Shown here in pieces: positions 1 to 13,100 of a stretch of 64,000 bases of DNA. Under the pieces are notes generated by a model. It was not told the origin of the DNA, searched no databases, and saw only the letters and a list, made by a program, of their open reading frames with translations. Position 1 is the first letter of the stretch; the number at the start of each line of letters is the position of its first letter. A program made the translations under genes and the position numbers. The stretch covers positions 12,668,276 to 12,732,275 of the forward strand of contig NC_033621.1 in NCBI RefSeq assembly GCF_001540865.1, given 5' to 3'. This DNA is from Ananas comosus. Its lineage: Eukaryota > Streptophyta > Magnoliopsida > Poales > Bromeliaceae.

Positions 1-440
1 AAACTAATTATTTATTTTAATAAGTTTGTAATTATGAGAATTATATAAAGTGTACTAATTCAATCTATTAGTATAGACGTCATATTTAAATTTGAAATCT
101 TGAAAAGCTGGATAGTAAAATTAAAACTTTAAAAGATGAAATAGTTGATTCAAAATAATTTACACTTTCGGTAAGCTCTATTATATATTTTCACCTTTGA
201 AATAACAATTCTAAGACTAGATAAAAAGAGAGATCTTTTGTTATTAGACCTATCTAAATTAGTAGTTTATTAGTTAATTCCGTTAATTTATATAAATTTT
301 TTCTGTTATATTTAGCTAATGTCACTCGTCAACTCGTTTTCAGGGAATCCTACATCTAATGTCACAGTCACTATAAATATGTAGACTTTTTGGAGGCAAC
401 AACACAGTGCTTATTTGAAATTTAATGTATAATTTTGTAC
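1..440. other. AT-rich intergenic DNA, nothing recognised
   Basis: Very AT-rich sequence with no open frame, RNA motif or repeat that I recognise. It lies to the left of the large inverted repeat. Confidence 0.6.
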
Positions 441-889
441 GTATACGATCGGCTAAAAGGAACATTGAGTTTTTTATTTTCTTTTTTTTTGTGTTTTTTT
501 GTGGTGCAATTCAACTTTGTTTGTATTTAAATCTTCAATGCTGAGAGCTTCACAGTCGCCGAAATTTCATGCGAGATTATAATTTGTACTAAGCCAATCC
601 CATAACCTGGTGCGACAAATAGATATTAAATCACAAGGGCAATATATTTATTTTAACTTGATTTTATTCCTGTGCTCTTATCTTAGGAGAATATAGATGA
701 GAAGTATGGTTACAATTTTTCTAAAATGCTGTTTGTTTTCATGAAATAGTTAATGTGTTTAGTGTACATTACACCACAAGTATTTTTTTTTTTTTGAGGA
801 AAAATAATATGCACTCTGTCATTTATTTTTTTAAAAATAATTTAGTTGAAAATGTGACATCAAGTAAATTCAACAATTTGGGTCATATA

Positions 890-919
890 TATATATATAT
901 ATATCGTATAGAGAGAGAG

Positions 920-959
<40 letters not shown>
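890..959. repeat. Compound (TA)n-(GA)n microsatellite
   Basis: A TA run at about 888-904 is followed by GA repeats at 909-958. The matching place in the right arm of the palindrome (about 2964-3060) is an interrupted CT run plus a TA run. Confidence 0.9.
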
Positions 960-961
<2 letters not shown>

Positions 962-1194
962 CGGTTGTTATGCTATCAATAGCACCAAGAAGTTGGAGCT
1001 ATCAAGTTTTCTGCCGTTAGATTAACCCCTTTGATTATTTTTACCCGTTAGATTATACTATTCAACCAACCACCTACTTAACCCTAGGGGGCCCACATCA
1101 TCCTAATCGCACATCTTTTAATCTAAGGACGGAAAACTTAATAGCACTAAGTTATTAGTGCTATTGATAGTATTCCAATCTAGTTCTATAGAGT
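957..1194. mobile_element. MITE copy, same family as 27541-27791 and 28913-29139
   Basis: It starts with 'gtccggttgttatgctatc', ends in '...gatagtattccaatcta', and has the family core: a 'gttagattatactattcaacc' type segment, then 'ccctaggg', then 'cgcacatctttt'. The end motif is present again at 1196, so this looks like a tandem end duplication. There is no coding capacity. Confidence 0.65.
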
Positions 1195-3606
1195 CCGGCT
1201 GCTATGCTATCGATAGCACCAAAAAGTTAAGTTTTCTGCCGTTATATATATAGTAGAACTACTATGCTATCGGAAGTATAGAGAATCTGATATTTTTGAT
1301 TTTCGATTCAAGCGTTAAAAAATCAAAAAAATCAAATCCTCTACGTTTTCAATAATATAGTAGCTCTATATTTAACTAAAATTATGAAATAATTAAATTT
1401 AAAATTTAAAATTTAAAATTCTAATTATCAAACTTTTCACTACTGGTGCTAGAAACGGCAGTGTCATTATGAGACTGTTACTGAGAGGAAGACTCTCCCC
1501 TCCAGTCCAACAGACAGACAGTCCCACATTAAAAGGTGCGGCCTCACTTTTCGGCACGACATTTAATTTTAATTTTTTTTCCTTTATTGGGCTGTTATTA
1601 TTATTTTATTATTATTATTAGCGCTAATGAAATTGAAATGACGCCTGCTTTCAAGAACACTTTATTAATTTTAGCAGCAGGAAGGATTTCCTGCCAGTAG
1701 TGGTCATGCAAAAGTCGCACCCAGTTTTTCCACCAGAGACCTTCACCACTAAACGACATTATCCCCCTACTCTCGCCCTCTACTCTCCTACATTGTTTGT
1801 GTTTTTCTCTCCCAAACCCCCCTTGTGTTACGGCATTTTCACTTGCTACTCTGTGGTTTATAAGACGTACAATTTACCGCGACCCTGTGTTTCATTTTTA
1901 ATCTTTCGCGATACGAGCGACAGAAGCTTTTTCGGTTAATATTTCGTTAAATTTATACAAAAACATTCAGATAACATCTATATTTACGAATAGTCACTCC
2001 CACCGTTAGTACCTTCAAATTTAACTTTTGTCACTGATTTAAAATAATAATAATAAAATTGACAAAAAAGAAAATAAAACGAAAACCACCGGACCGGGGA
2101 GCAAAATTGATTCTACGTTTAAAAAAACCACACTAAGGAGCAAAAGTAAAGAATGCACGAAACCACAGGGTTTTGAAAGTTTTCCCAAAAAAATAAATAC
2201 ACAAACAATCGTAAGGAGGAGTAGAGGGCGAGAGTAGGGACTAGGGCGATATATGCGTTTAGCTGGTGAAGGTCTTGGTGGAAAAGAACCTGGTGCGACT
2301 TTGCTGACCAACTGCCTTACTGGCAGGAACCTCCTGCTGCGAAGAATTAATAAAGTGTTTTTGAAAGAAAACAAAAAGCAGCGAGCGTCCATTCACTTTC
2401 CATTAGCCTAAAATACATAATAAATCAATTAAAATACAGCCCAATAAAGAAATATATTAAAATTCATGTCGTGTGCCGAAAAAGTGAGGCGGCACGCTTT
2501 TTAACTGTGGACTTGTCTTGTCTGTGTGGACTGGAACAGGGGACGAGTCTTCCTCTCATTAAGCAAGCTGATACAAATGACATGGCCCGCGCCGTTCTCA
2601 AGCACAGGTAGTGAGAAGTGTGATAATTAGATTACAAACACCCTTTAATTTCTTAATATTTTACTTATTCGCATAATTTTAGTTAAATCATAGAGGGCTA
2701 CTATATTGTGCTAAACAGTCAGAACCAGGATTTGAATTGTTTCTCCTGATTGTTTTTAAACGCCTTGGAATCGAAAATAATCAAAAATACCGAGATTCTT
2801 TTACTACTTCCACGATACGTCATACGTAAGCTCTACTATAATACCTAAAAATATCAATTCTCTCTATACTTCAGATAACATAGGTAGCTTACCTAATTAC
2901 TATAAGGCAGAATTTTGTATAGCACCAACTTCTAGTGCTATCAGATAGCATAAACACCGGACCTCTCTCTCGTCTCTCTCCCTCCGCGTCCCTCTCTCTC
3001 CGTCTCTTCCTGTCTCTCGTATCCAATCTCTCGTCGCTCTCCTCTCTATATATATATATTAGTATTATATATATATATATATTAATATATCATATAATAT
3101 ATGACCCAAATTTCGAATTCTAATGATGAGCTTCACATTTGTCGCACTCTAAGTTTAATTTTAAATTTAAAAAAAATAAACGATCGGTAGCATATTATTT
3201 TTCTCTCTTATTCAAAAAAAAAAAAAATATAGCTCGTGGTGAATGACACCTAAACCCACATTACACTAATTTCACATGAAGAAACCAACACGCAGGCATT
3301 TTAGAAAAACATTGTGAACCCATACTTCTCATCTATCCTACTCCTAAGATAAAGCACAGGCAATACAATATCAAGGCTTAAAATAATATTTGCCTCTTGA
3401 TTTAAATCTATGTGTCGCACCACGGTTATGGATTGGCTTAGCTACAAATTTATAGATCCTCGCATCAGAAATTTCGTGATCGACGTGTGAAGCACTCTCA
3501 GCATTGAAGATTAAATACCAAACAAGTTGAATTGCCACCAGCAAAAGAACACAAAAAAAAAAAGAAGAAAATAAAAAGAAAAACTCAATGTTCCGTCTTT
3601 GGCCGG

Positions 3607-3631
3607 NNNNNNNNNNNNNNNNNNNNNNNNN
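3607..3631. other. Sequence gap (25 N)
   Basis: A run of N sits immediately after the right end of the palindrome and before a T run of about 28 bases. Confidence 1.
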
Positions 3632-3658
3632 TTTTTTTTTTTTTTTTTTTTTTTTTTT

Positions 3659-4436
3659 TGGTAAACTTCAAATATCTATCACCGGTAGTTTTGCATTTTT
3701 TTTTCTTTTAATACTATGTAATTTAAAATATATCAATTTGATATTCTATGATTTTATTTTTTTTCTTTCTGTTTAGTTTTACCGTTAACATTTCGTTAAA
3801 TTATATATAAAAAACTTCAGATACTATGCCTAAATTTATTAAATATTTATTCTAATACCTTTTAGTTTTAAATTTGTTACTGATTTAACGAAAAGAAAGT
3901 AAAAAAATAGTATAAAGAAAAAAATTAAACTATAAAATACTAAATTAATACACCTTAAATTATAGGATACTAAAATAAAAAAAGAAAAAACTTCAAATAC
4001 CCTCCTGTGGTTTCACATTTTTTCACTTTGGTACCTTATGATTTAAAGTGTATCAAGTTAGTACTCTGTGGTTTCATTTTTGTATCAAGTTAGTATCTTG
4101 TGGTTTCATTTTTTTCTTTTTATTATTCATCTCGGGATATTTTTTTCATTAAATCAGTGACAAAGTTAAAAGTAAAAGATACTAAAATGAATATTTGATA
4201 AATCTAGATAGAGTATCTAAATTTTTTTTTGTATATAATTTAACGAAATATTAAACCACAGAATACTAGAGTGAGAAGGTGCGAAACCACAGGGTACTAA
4301 CCTGATATACTTTAAACTACATGGTACTAAAGTGAGAAAGTGCAAAACTACAGAGTACTAATTTGATACACTTTAAATCAAATGATACTAAAGTGAGAAA
4401 GTACGAAACCAAAAGGGGGTAATTGAAGTTTTTCCC
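3659..4436. mobile_element. Two adjacent copies of the 'gtggtttca' Mutator-like foldback element
   Basis: A first, diverged copy runs from 3659 to about 3982 and a better one from about 3983 to 4436. Both show the family pattern: an outer 'aaacttcaaata' end, short modules of the form 'ctttagtaccctgtggttt' and 'aaagtgtatcaa', and the same modules inverted toward the right end ('ttgaagtttttccc'). The element has no coding potential. The best-defined copy, with target duplication, is at 43489-44079. Confidence 0.7.
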
Positions 4437-4471
4437 TAAAAAAAATGAAACTATAGGGAAGTTTTTTGTTG

Positions 4472-5660
4472 GGGCAATTTCATGGATACCCCTCTCAAAG
4501 TCTAAAATATCATAGATGCCCCTATAAAATTTAAAATATTACCTATACTCCTGTAAATACAGAAAATTATCATCAATATCCTTACTGTTAGTTACGTTAG
4601 CTTTACTTTACCTATAGTTGATTTTTTTATTTCAACTCCCTCCTCAAAGTTTTACCGTATTCAACTCCCCTAGAGGTATGTAAAAATGCATTCTCTTGGA
4701 ACTCCCATTTATTCAGTAAAATTTTCAATTGGGTAGAAATAGGGAAATTATTGATACCNNNNNNNNNNNNNNNNNNNNNNNNNNNNNNNNNNNNNNNNNN
4801 NNNNNNNNNNNNNNNNNNNNNNNNNNNNNNNNNNNNNNNNNNNNNNNNNNNNNNNNNNNNNNNNNNNNNNNNNNNNNNNNNNNNNNNNNNNNNNNNNNNN
4901 NNNNNNNNNNNNNNNNNNNNNNNNNNNNNNNNNNNNNNNNNNNNNNNNNNNNNNNNNNNNNNNNNNNNNNNNNNNNNNNNNNNNNNNNNNNNNNNNNNNN
5001 NNNNNNNNNNNNNNNNNNNNNNNNNNNNNNNNNNNNNNNNNNNNNNNNNNNNNNNNNNNNNNNNNNNNNNNNNNNNNNNNNNNNNNNNNNNNNNNNNNNN
5101 NNNNNNNNNNNNNNNNNNNNNNNNNNNNNNNNNNNNNNNNNNNNNNNNNNNNNNNNNNNNNNNNNNNNNNNNNNNNNNNNNNNNNNNNNNNNNAAAAAAT
5201 AAAATCCCATCGTATGTAAATTCAGTTATGCGTTTGGTCTATATTTAAACTGAACTTGAACCGAAATCCGAAACTAAAAACAAAACCAAAATTAGATAAA
5301 AACATACTATATATAAAATATAATTTTTATATATTTTTTAATAATTAATATATATTAATGATTTAATTTAATATGTATATATTAAATACTCAAATTTAGA
5401 TTTATAAAATTATCTTGAAATACCTATTAGTATTTTTATTATTAAGTATTAATAAGAGATAAAGGGTAAAATGGTATTTTAAAAATTTGACTCCGTTTCA
5501 AATGGGACCTAACGGATCTAAACTAATAGAGGGCATTTATAATAATTTTTAACCTATTGGAGGGTATTTGTGATATTATCAATTTTAAAAAGGTATTGAT
5601 GAAATTAATAGTTTCTAGAAGGGCATCTATGAAATTTTTTCTTTTACAGAAAAGGCTCTT
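4472..5660. repeat. 'ggggcaatttca' foldback repeat interrupted by a gap
   Basis: The left part (4472-4758) carries modules such as 'atacccctctcaaag' and 'atgcccctataaa'. The right part (about 5460-5660) carries the same modules inverted ('gagggcatttata', 'agggcatctatgaaat'). The unknown bases lie between them. The same family is seen at 56631-57742. It is noncoding. Confidence 0.6.
4759..5193. other. Sequence gap (435 N)
   Basis: Unresolved bases inside an inverted-repeat element. Open frames crossing it are meaningless. Confidence 1.
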
Positions 5661-7197
5661 CGTCTAGAATTTCAGTGGATTGAGTGAAGAGAGAAAAAAA
5701 GATTGAAATTTTTTTTTTTTTTTTTGTTTGTTATTTTAATGAGAAAAAATTCACCTTTGCACACCCACCACTAAAGGCACTAACCCCACTCCCAGTACTG
5801 CATCATCATCATCAATCACCGTGTTTGTTTGCCCCGTGACCACTCCCTACACCCTACGTTTTTCCCACTCCCACCCCCTTTTCTTTTCCCAATTTAACTT
5901 ACACCACCACAGCGCGGCATCACGCACGCGTACCCACAAAAGCTCCCAGAGATATCCACCGTATCCAGCTTAGTTTGGCTTTAAAGTCTAACCAATACTA
6001 GTACAGTATTCCGTGCGATGTAAGGAGCAGATAATTAAAGAAAAAATGGAGAACAATAATAAAAAAAAAAAGAAAACAGTAAGTAAAGAAGCGACACTCA
6101 GGGATGAGATTTATCTTGTCGATAAAAAAAATATAACTCAATAATAAATAGTTCGAAAAATATTATTACGTGACAAATTTAAAAAGAATAATATATAAAT
6201 ATAGATAGATAGATGTAGACTATGCTTTATATATTTTTTAACTGAATTTATTTTTTTAAAATAAAAAAGTAATTTTTTCAAAATAATAAAAATGATAACG
6301 ATAACCGTGTACACATAGTATTATTTTGTAATCAAAAGGAAAGAAAGAATACTTCAGGTAAATTCTTTTGTTATTAAATAATATGTATACTACTCTTTTA
6401 TATATATATATATATAATATTAAGCTAGTGCATATGAATTATTCATAGATCAAATCTTTCTTGCCTATAATTGAATTATTAAAAGCCATATTTGGAATGC
6501 AATAACTTAAGTTAGGATGATCAAATTTATACTATATATATATGTTAAGAATAACACTCTACACGAATCTCAAAATAGAATTAAAAGCTATCCAATGCAT
6601 AGTTTTGAATGTCCAATGGAGACAAATCTCACCAAATTATTCTTTTCCTTTTCTTTTAACTTTCCAAAAGTTGGGTACATATTTTGGTAAGCTAAATATG
6701 TGCATTCATTCACCATCTCCAAACTTCCCAAACAGTAACACTTGAAACGCACTACATCTCCCCCCTAAACAAGCGCAAATCCCTCATGAAACCTATCAAC
6801 AATTTTTTTTAAAAATTTTTTTTTAATTTTTTATATATATCCAAAAGAGCCCAATATAAAATTAAATAAGAAACTCACATTTATTTTATCATATTATATA
6901 GTCTAAAACACAGAAATTTTTTTTATAAATATTTATTTTTTTATTTTTTCTTTCTGATTTTAAAAAAATTTATGTTTTATTTCTTAAAATTTTAAAAATA
7001 TTTTCAGAGGAGTACGACGTTAATGAAGAGAATAAAATAACTAAATTATTATTATTTTTTCTGTAAATAAATTATAAAAAACGAAGGACTCATAAACCTC
7101 CTCCCCTTAATAAATAAAAGTGTCAAACCCCAAAATATAGTACACACCATCCTCCAACCCCCATTATTCATCATCATCATCTTCATCATCATCATCC
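5661..7197 (+). other. Upstream region of the pectinesterase gene
   Basis: AT-rich DNA with a C-rich patch at about 5761-5960. A dispersed repeat at about 5998-6175 ('tccgtgcgatg' then 'agataatta') is seen again at about 22700-22920. Just before the gene is a weak TATA-like 'aaatatag' near 7133 and a CAT/ATC trinucleotide run in the leader (about 7165-7197). No other gene is apparent. Confidence 0.5.
7133..7140 (+). promoter_or_regulatory. Possible TATA box of the pectinesterase gene
   Basis: 'aaatatag' lies about 60 bases before the start codon, a workable distance for a short leader. The surroundings are AT-rich, so this is weak evidence. Confidence 0.3.
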
Positions 7198-10100
7198 ATG
7201 GCCCTCCTCCTCCTCCTCCTCTTCACCAACATCTTCACCATCTCCTCCTCCTCCTCCTCCTCCTCTCACCATCACCATCACCACCAAACCCTACCACCAT
7301 CTCCTCCATCCTCACCCACACCTTCCACCTCCGCTTCCACCTCCCCCTCCCTCCAAATCCTCCTCGCATGCAACGCCACCCGTTTCCCCTCCATCTGCGT
7401 CTCCTCCCTCTCCTCCTCCTCCTCCTCCTCCTCCACCGCTCCCGACATCATCTCCGCCGCCGTCTCCGCCGCCGCCGCCGCCCTCCCCGCCGCCGTCTCC
7501 GCCGCCAAAGACATCCTCGCCGCCTCCGCCGCCTCCGTCAACCGCTCCTCCGCCGCCCGGAACTGCCTCGAGCTCCTCTCCCTCTCCTCCCGCCGCCTCT
7601 CCTCCGTCTCGCTCCCGCCGTCGTCGTTGCCGGCGGCGCGGGCGATGGCGTCGGCGGCGCTGCTGTACCAGTACGACTGCTGGTCGGCCTACAAGTACGT
7701 GAACGACAGCCGGCAGGTGGACGCCGCCATGGCCTTCCTCGCCGACAACCTCACCGCCCTCACCAGCAACGCCGCCTCCATGCTCGCCGCCCTCCACCGC
7801 TTCGGCCCCGACCTCTCCCGCTGGGCCCCGCCCCAGACCGAGCGCGACGGGTACTTACATTCCCGTCTTCTCAAAATTCGAAACTTTAGTTGCTTCACAT
7901 TTCTAGCTTTACTCGTATTTAGAAAAAAAAAAAAAAAGTTAATTTTACATAGATCTATGCAAATACATAATGAATAGTAAATATATTTCTGCCTCGTTTG
8001 GTTAGGGGTTAAGGGGTGAAATAATCCCTTAACCTTCATTTTATTTTCAAACACTTCTAAAAATATTAGTGGGGTTAGCTAATCCCACCTCAAATGGGTT
8101 ATTTCGGATTAGCTAACCCCACCTAACCTCATCAAATCCCAACCAAATACTATTTTCTATTCATAATAATTCACTATCCTTCTTATCCCACCTACTCCAA
8201 CCAAACACTATTTTTCACTATCCTGAACTAACTCCAACCCCCAACCAAATACGAAAATATTATAATCCCACCTTAACCCTAAACTTAACTCTATTCCTGA
8301 AATAACTAGTTTTTCCTTAATCCCGAACCAAACGGTAGCATAAAGTTTAACTTTCGTTTATTATTTCTTTAAAAATTTTAATTTTTAAATATGTCTGTGT
8401 CGTTAGAATTTGAATTTGATAGAAAAATTTAATTAATTATAGATTAAGTACTTAATTTTATTTAATTTTTTTATATTTTTAATCGTTTTATATTATACTG
8501 TTATGATTTTTAGAGGAATATATTTGTAATGATAAAATTGAAAATATAAATAATTCTTTAACGGTAATAAATTATAAGAACATATTTAAAAATATTATAA
8601 CTTTTGTAAAGATAATATAAAGTTAAATTTTATGAAAATATATTTATTATTTATTATGTTTGCGGGAAACTGAGATAAAATTAATTTTAAAAAATTAAAT
8701 AAAACGAATTGTTGGCTATTTTTTATTTAAAATTAAAAAAAATAATTGTTTTACAGAATTTGCTTAAACAATCGGTCATTTTGAGCGGACTGTCCAACCT
8801 TTGAAATTTTAAATTCTTTTTTTTTTAACGGATTTTTCAGTTTGTTTGATTTAAACCGGTCAAAAATATTTTGACTTCAAAATATGAACGCGACGTTTAT
8901 TATTTTTATAAGTTTAGCTAGTATACTTTATTGAATTTTTGTAATCATAAATTTATTAAAGTAAAAAATTTGTTTAACTTTTAAAATTAAAATATCATTA
9001 ATTGACTCAAATTAAATAAATTTAAAAATTAAATAATAAAATTAAAATTTTAGAAAGTTGAGTAGCAAATTGAAAATAATCAATACTTCAAATAAATTCT
9101 ATATATTTCTATCTAGCCCAGTGGATCTTGGTCCAAACCGACTGTGACATGTTTTGTATTAAGATAAATTCCGAACTATCTCTTACTAAATTCGAATATT
9201 TGGACAACATAGTGTTAGAATTAATCTTTAAATTTTCTTTATTTAAAGACATTTTAAATTTATTTTCATTATCCATCATTTAATGGAATGGAATATTTAA
9301 TATTTATCGTGCATGTGAACAGAAGTTAAGTTTTAATTAATTTTTATTATTTTCTTGGTAATAAAAGTTGTTGTACAGAGATAATTAATTATGATTTTAC
9401 CACTTTACTTTCATTTGGTGTCTTTAAAATACTTTTACATGAACCCCGTGCATTCATATACTCAGTACGAGATGCTTCAATAATTGATAGAGCTGTGGTC
9501 CACAGATGTACGAATGTATTGAATTAATGTAGTTAGTAACTTTTGACCATCTAAATCAAATAATTTACAATATTAGATAGCAAAATTAGATTTTTTTTTT
9601 CCCCAAAGGGATATATAGTAATTTCTAAATAATCCTATATTTCAGTGCGGTCCAGAAGTGTGTTTTTATATTTTTATATTCAACAGGTACTGGCCTGGCG
9701 CAACTCACCAATTCCGAGTCAACTCGATCCAAGGAGGGGTGCCGACCGGGTTGAAGCCGAATGTCACGGTTTGCAAGGAAGGGGGTTGCGAGTTCGATTC
9801 GGTTCAGAAGGCAATTCAGGCCGCGCCGGACTTCGGGGCCGGGCGGTTCGTGGTGTACGCGAAGGAGGGGGTGTACGAGGAGACGGTGCGGGTGCCCTTC
9901 GAGAAGACGAAGGTCGTGCTCGTCGGGGACGGGATGGGCAAGACCGTCATTACGGGATCGCTCAACGTCGGCACCCCCGGCATCTGGACCTACAACACCG
10001 CCACCGTCGGTGAGCTTCGTTTCTGCTGCTTCTGCCTTTATTTTCAGCTGCAGTTATATTTCACAAATTGTTCAATAATTAAAAAGATTAATTTCATATA

Positions 10101-13100
10101 AATTCTTACAAATATAATAAATTACAAATATATTTATATAAAGTTTAATTTTTATATATTATTTCTACAAAAATTCTGATGTTTTTAAATGTGTTTCTAT
10201 TCAAAATTAGTTAATTTTAAATAATATATTTAATCTTAGTTAGTTAATAAGATGAATTGATATTTTTACAACCTCTTTAATTAATGATTGGGATTTTTGG
10301 AAGAATATGTTTGTGATGATAAAAAAGTTATTTTACTTATAAAATAAATAATATTTTAGCGGTAACAAACTGTAGGAATATATTTGAAAAATTAAAATTT
10401 TTACAGAAACAATATATAAAAGTTGAACTTTATAGCCCTTGTTTGGTTGGGGGTTAAGGGGTGGTGTTAGCTAACCCCCATTTTATCTCCAAACACCCTA
10501 AAAAATAGGTGGGGTTAACTAACCCCACCTCAAATAAATTATTCCGGGTTAGCTAATCCCACCTAACCCCACCAAACTCCAACCAAATACTATTTTCTAT
10601 TCATAATAACCCACTATCTTTCTTATCACACCTACTCCAACCAATCATTATCATTCTTTATCAATCATTATCTTTTTATCCCACCTACTCCAACCAAACA
10701 CTATTTTTCATTATTCTAGACTAATTTCAACCCCAAATCAAACACAAAAAAATTTTAACCCCACTTTAACCTGAACTTAACCCTATTCCTGAAATAGCTA
10801 TTTTTTTTTTAACCCCGAACTAAACGGAAGCTATAGAAATATATTTATAATTTACTATATTTTTAGGACCGCATATAAAATTAACCCTAATTAGAAAGTT
10901 TAAATTTCGACCCCAACCAGAAAGTACAAATAAGAAGCTGCCAAATATAATTGGGTACGTGGCGGGCATCTATTTGCTACTTTATTTTTTGCATTTTTAC
11001 TAGCAAATAAGAAGCTGCCACGTGTCTACCAATACTGTTTGATGTATGCGTGTAACCACTTCTAGTTGTTGGGATTCGATAAATCCGACTTTGTTGCTTG
11101 TCGGATTCTGACTCGATCAGATACTTAGATTCGGGCCGGATTCAAATTTAGTGCCCAATAAAAATTTACAGCCTCGACCCCTAATTTTAAAATAGGGAAA
11201 ACTTCAAAAACCCTCCTGTGGTTTCATTGTTTCTCACTTTAGTACCATGTGGTTTAGGAGGCGTTTGGATTGACGTATTTGTAGATTCAACGTAAGTCAA
11301 GTGTAGTGGTGTTTGAGTTTTTCTGAAGTGTGATTATTTTTTTGTTGTTTGTTTTGACGTAACTCATACCGCCTGAAAGTTAAATTCAATCACTTCTGTT
11401 GTTTGTTTTGATGTAACTTGGTGCTGGTAAAATTAGTTTTTTGAGATCCGTTGTTTGTTTTGATGTAAGTAAGTGGATCTCATTATCTCCTAAATATAGT
11501 AGTAAATTTACCATTATAAAATTTAATCTATTATATAATTAATTTTTTTATTATTATTTAAAGATAATTTTAATTTATTATAAATAAGCTAATTCTAACC
11601 CATTATAAAGGAAGTAGAATTTAGGTTTTACTGTTTAATAAATATTTTAGAGGAGGTTGAGTGTAGTGAAAATCGAGTTCGGCACTTTAGAGGAGAAAGT
11701 CGAGAGTAGGTGAAGTGGAGCTCTAACGTAACTTGAGTTATATTATATTTTTCACTTATATCAAAACAAATAACAGAAGTGATAGAACTTGAGTTCCATC
11801 ACTCCACTTACACCAAAACAAACGGGCCCTTAAAGTGTATCAATTTGCCCTTCTGTGGTTTTGTTTTTATCTTTTCGGTAGTTTTTTCATTAATATTTCA
11901 TTAAATTATATACAAAAAACTTCAGATACCCATTTAGATTTATCAAATATTCATTTTAGTACCCTTTAATTTTAACTTTATCACTGATTTAAGAAAAAAA
12001 AATAATAAAATTGATAAGAAAAAGAGAAAAAAGAAATCACAAGAGGGCAAATTGATACAGTTTAAACCACAGGGGGGCAAAGTGAGAAACTACAAAACCG
12101 CAGGGAGGGTTTTTGAAGTTTTTCCTTCAAAATATATTACTGAAGTTTGAATTTCTGATCTTAAAAATAATAATAGTTTAAATAATAATATTTAAAAATA
12201 ATATTATAAAAAATTTGTACTAATGGGAATAAATGATGTTGTTTATAAATTATAAATGCCGTGAAAGGAAAAAATTAATAAATTGAAGAGGTGGTGAAAA
12301 TGGTGAATATTTTCACCTATTTAGAATTAATGTGTTGTGACATAAATACTTGTTGGAGATACGGACATTGGATAAGTATAGCGTTACGCAGAGTAATTAT
12401 TTTCTCCTATTAGCACTTGCCACGTGTTCATTTTTGTTGGACTCAATTATGTGTTGCAATAATTTTGGTGAAATTATTGCTTGGACCTACTTTGTCCACC
12501 GCGTGGAAGGGTTAAGTTTGAAAATTCAAACATAATATAATCCAATTTTATCACAATATTTTTATTTTTTTGAAAAATGAACTTTAAAATCAACTTGATA
12601 AGAGTATTCATTAAATTCAGAAATTTTAGGATCAAACTGTAACCATGTGGGCTTAAATTTGAAATCAATATCGCGACGGTGCATCGAACAAAAATTTATT
12701 TTAGGTAAACATATACATAACTTATCTAAACTTTAAACTATTTTGAGTCGGTTATTCATTTTCTTAAAAAAATTTAATTTTACGATCTAATCTTTTAATT
12801 TATTTGATTTAAATCAATCAATAGTATTTTGACTTTAAAATTTAAGTTGATTGTTTTTTTTTTTTGAGGGAAAACACGCCCTGAGCGATTTTATTTAATT
12901 AATCAATAAATACAGACCGACAAAATTCATCAATAGAAGATAAAAAAAAAAAGCTTTTTACTTGTGAGTTCCCAAGTAGCTAAGCGATTCAAGACTATAG
13001 CATATTTAGAAAATTTCGAATTCCATCCAAAGCTGAAGTATTTGAATCTCTTTGTAAAAGTCCATAGCTCCGTGATTCTTGTCCGAGCTTCAGGTGTTAG

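Larger units (their letters stand above)
447..3606. repeat. Large imperfect inverted repeat (palindrome), arms about 1.5 kb
   Basis: The left arm (from about 447) reappears reverse-complemented in the right arm (to 3606), with the centre near 2030. Matching landmarks are the 'aacattgag' end at 463 against 'ctcaatgtt' at 3586, the 'gccaatcc' block near 595 against 'ggattgg' near 3430, the 'gtgaggc' block near 2484 against 'gcctcac' near 1550, and the 'gtagagggcgagag' block near 2221 against 1768-1790. The arms differ mostly by one-base insertions and deletions. The left arm carries about 240 bp (955-1194) that is absent from the right. The middle resembles the 'gtggtttca' foldback family seen at 3659, 11195 and 43489. 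No gene lies inside. The right end abuts a run of N. Confidence 0.85.

Noticed and set aside
755..982. Arg/Glu-repeat protein from 755
   Set aside because: Translation of the (GA)n microsatellite.
4725..5248. Open frames of 157-165 codons on both strands
   Set aside because: They are made of the 435 N bases and have no sequence content.
7278..7889. Several long overlapping frames on both strands in PME exon 1
   Set aside because: They are shadows caused by the high GC and low stop density of the exon. The translations are Arg/Glu/Gly-rich with no domain.
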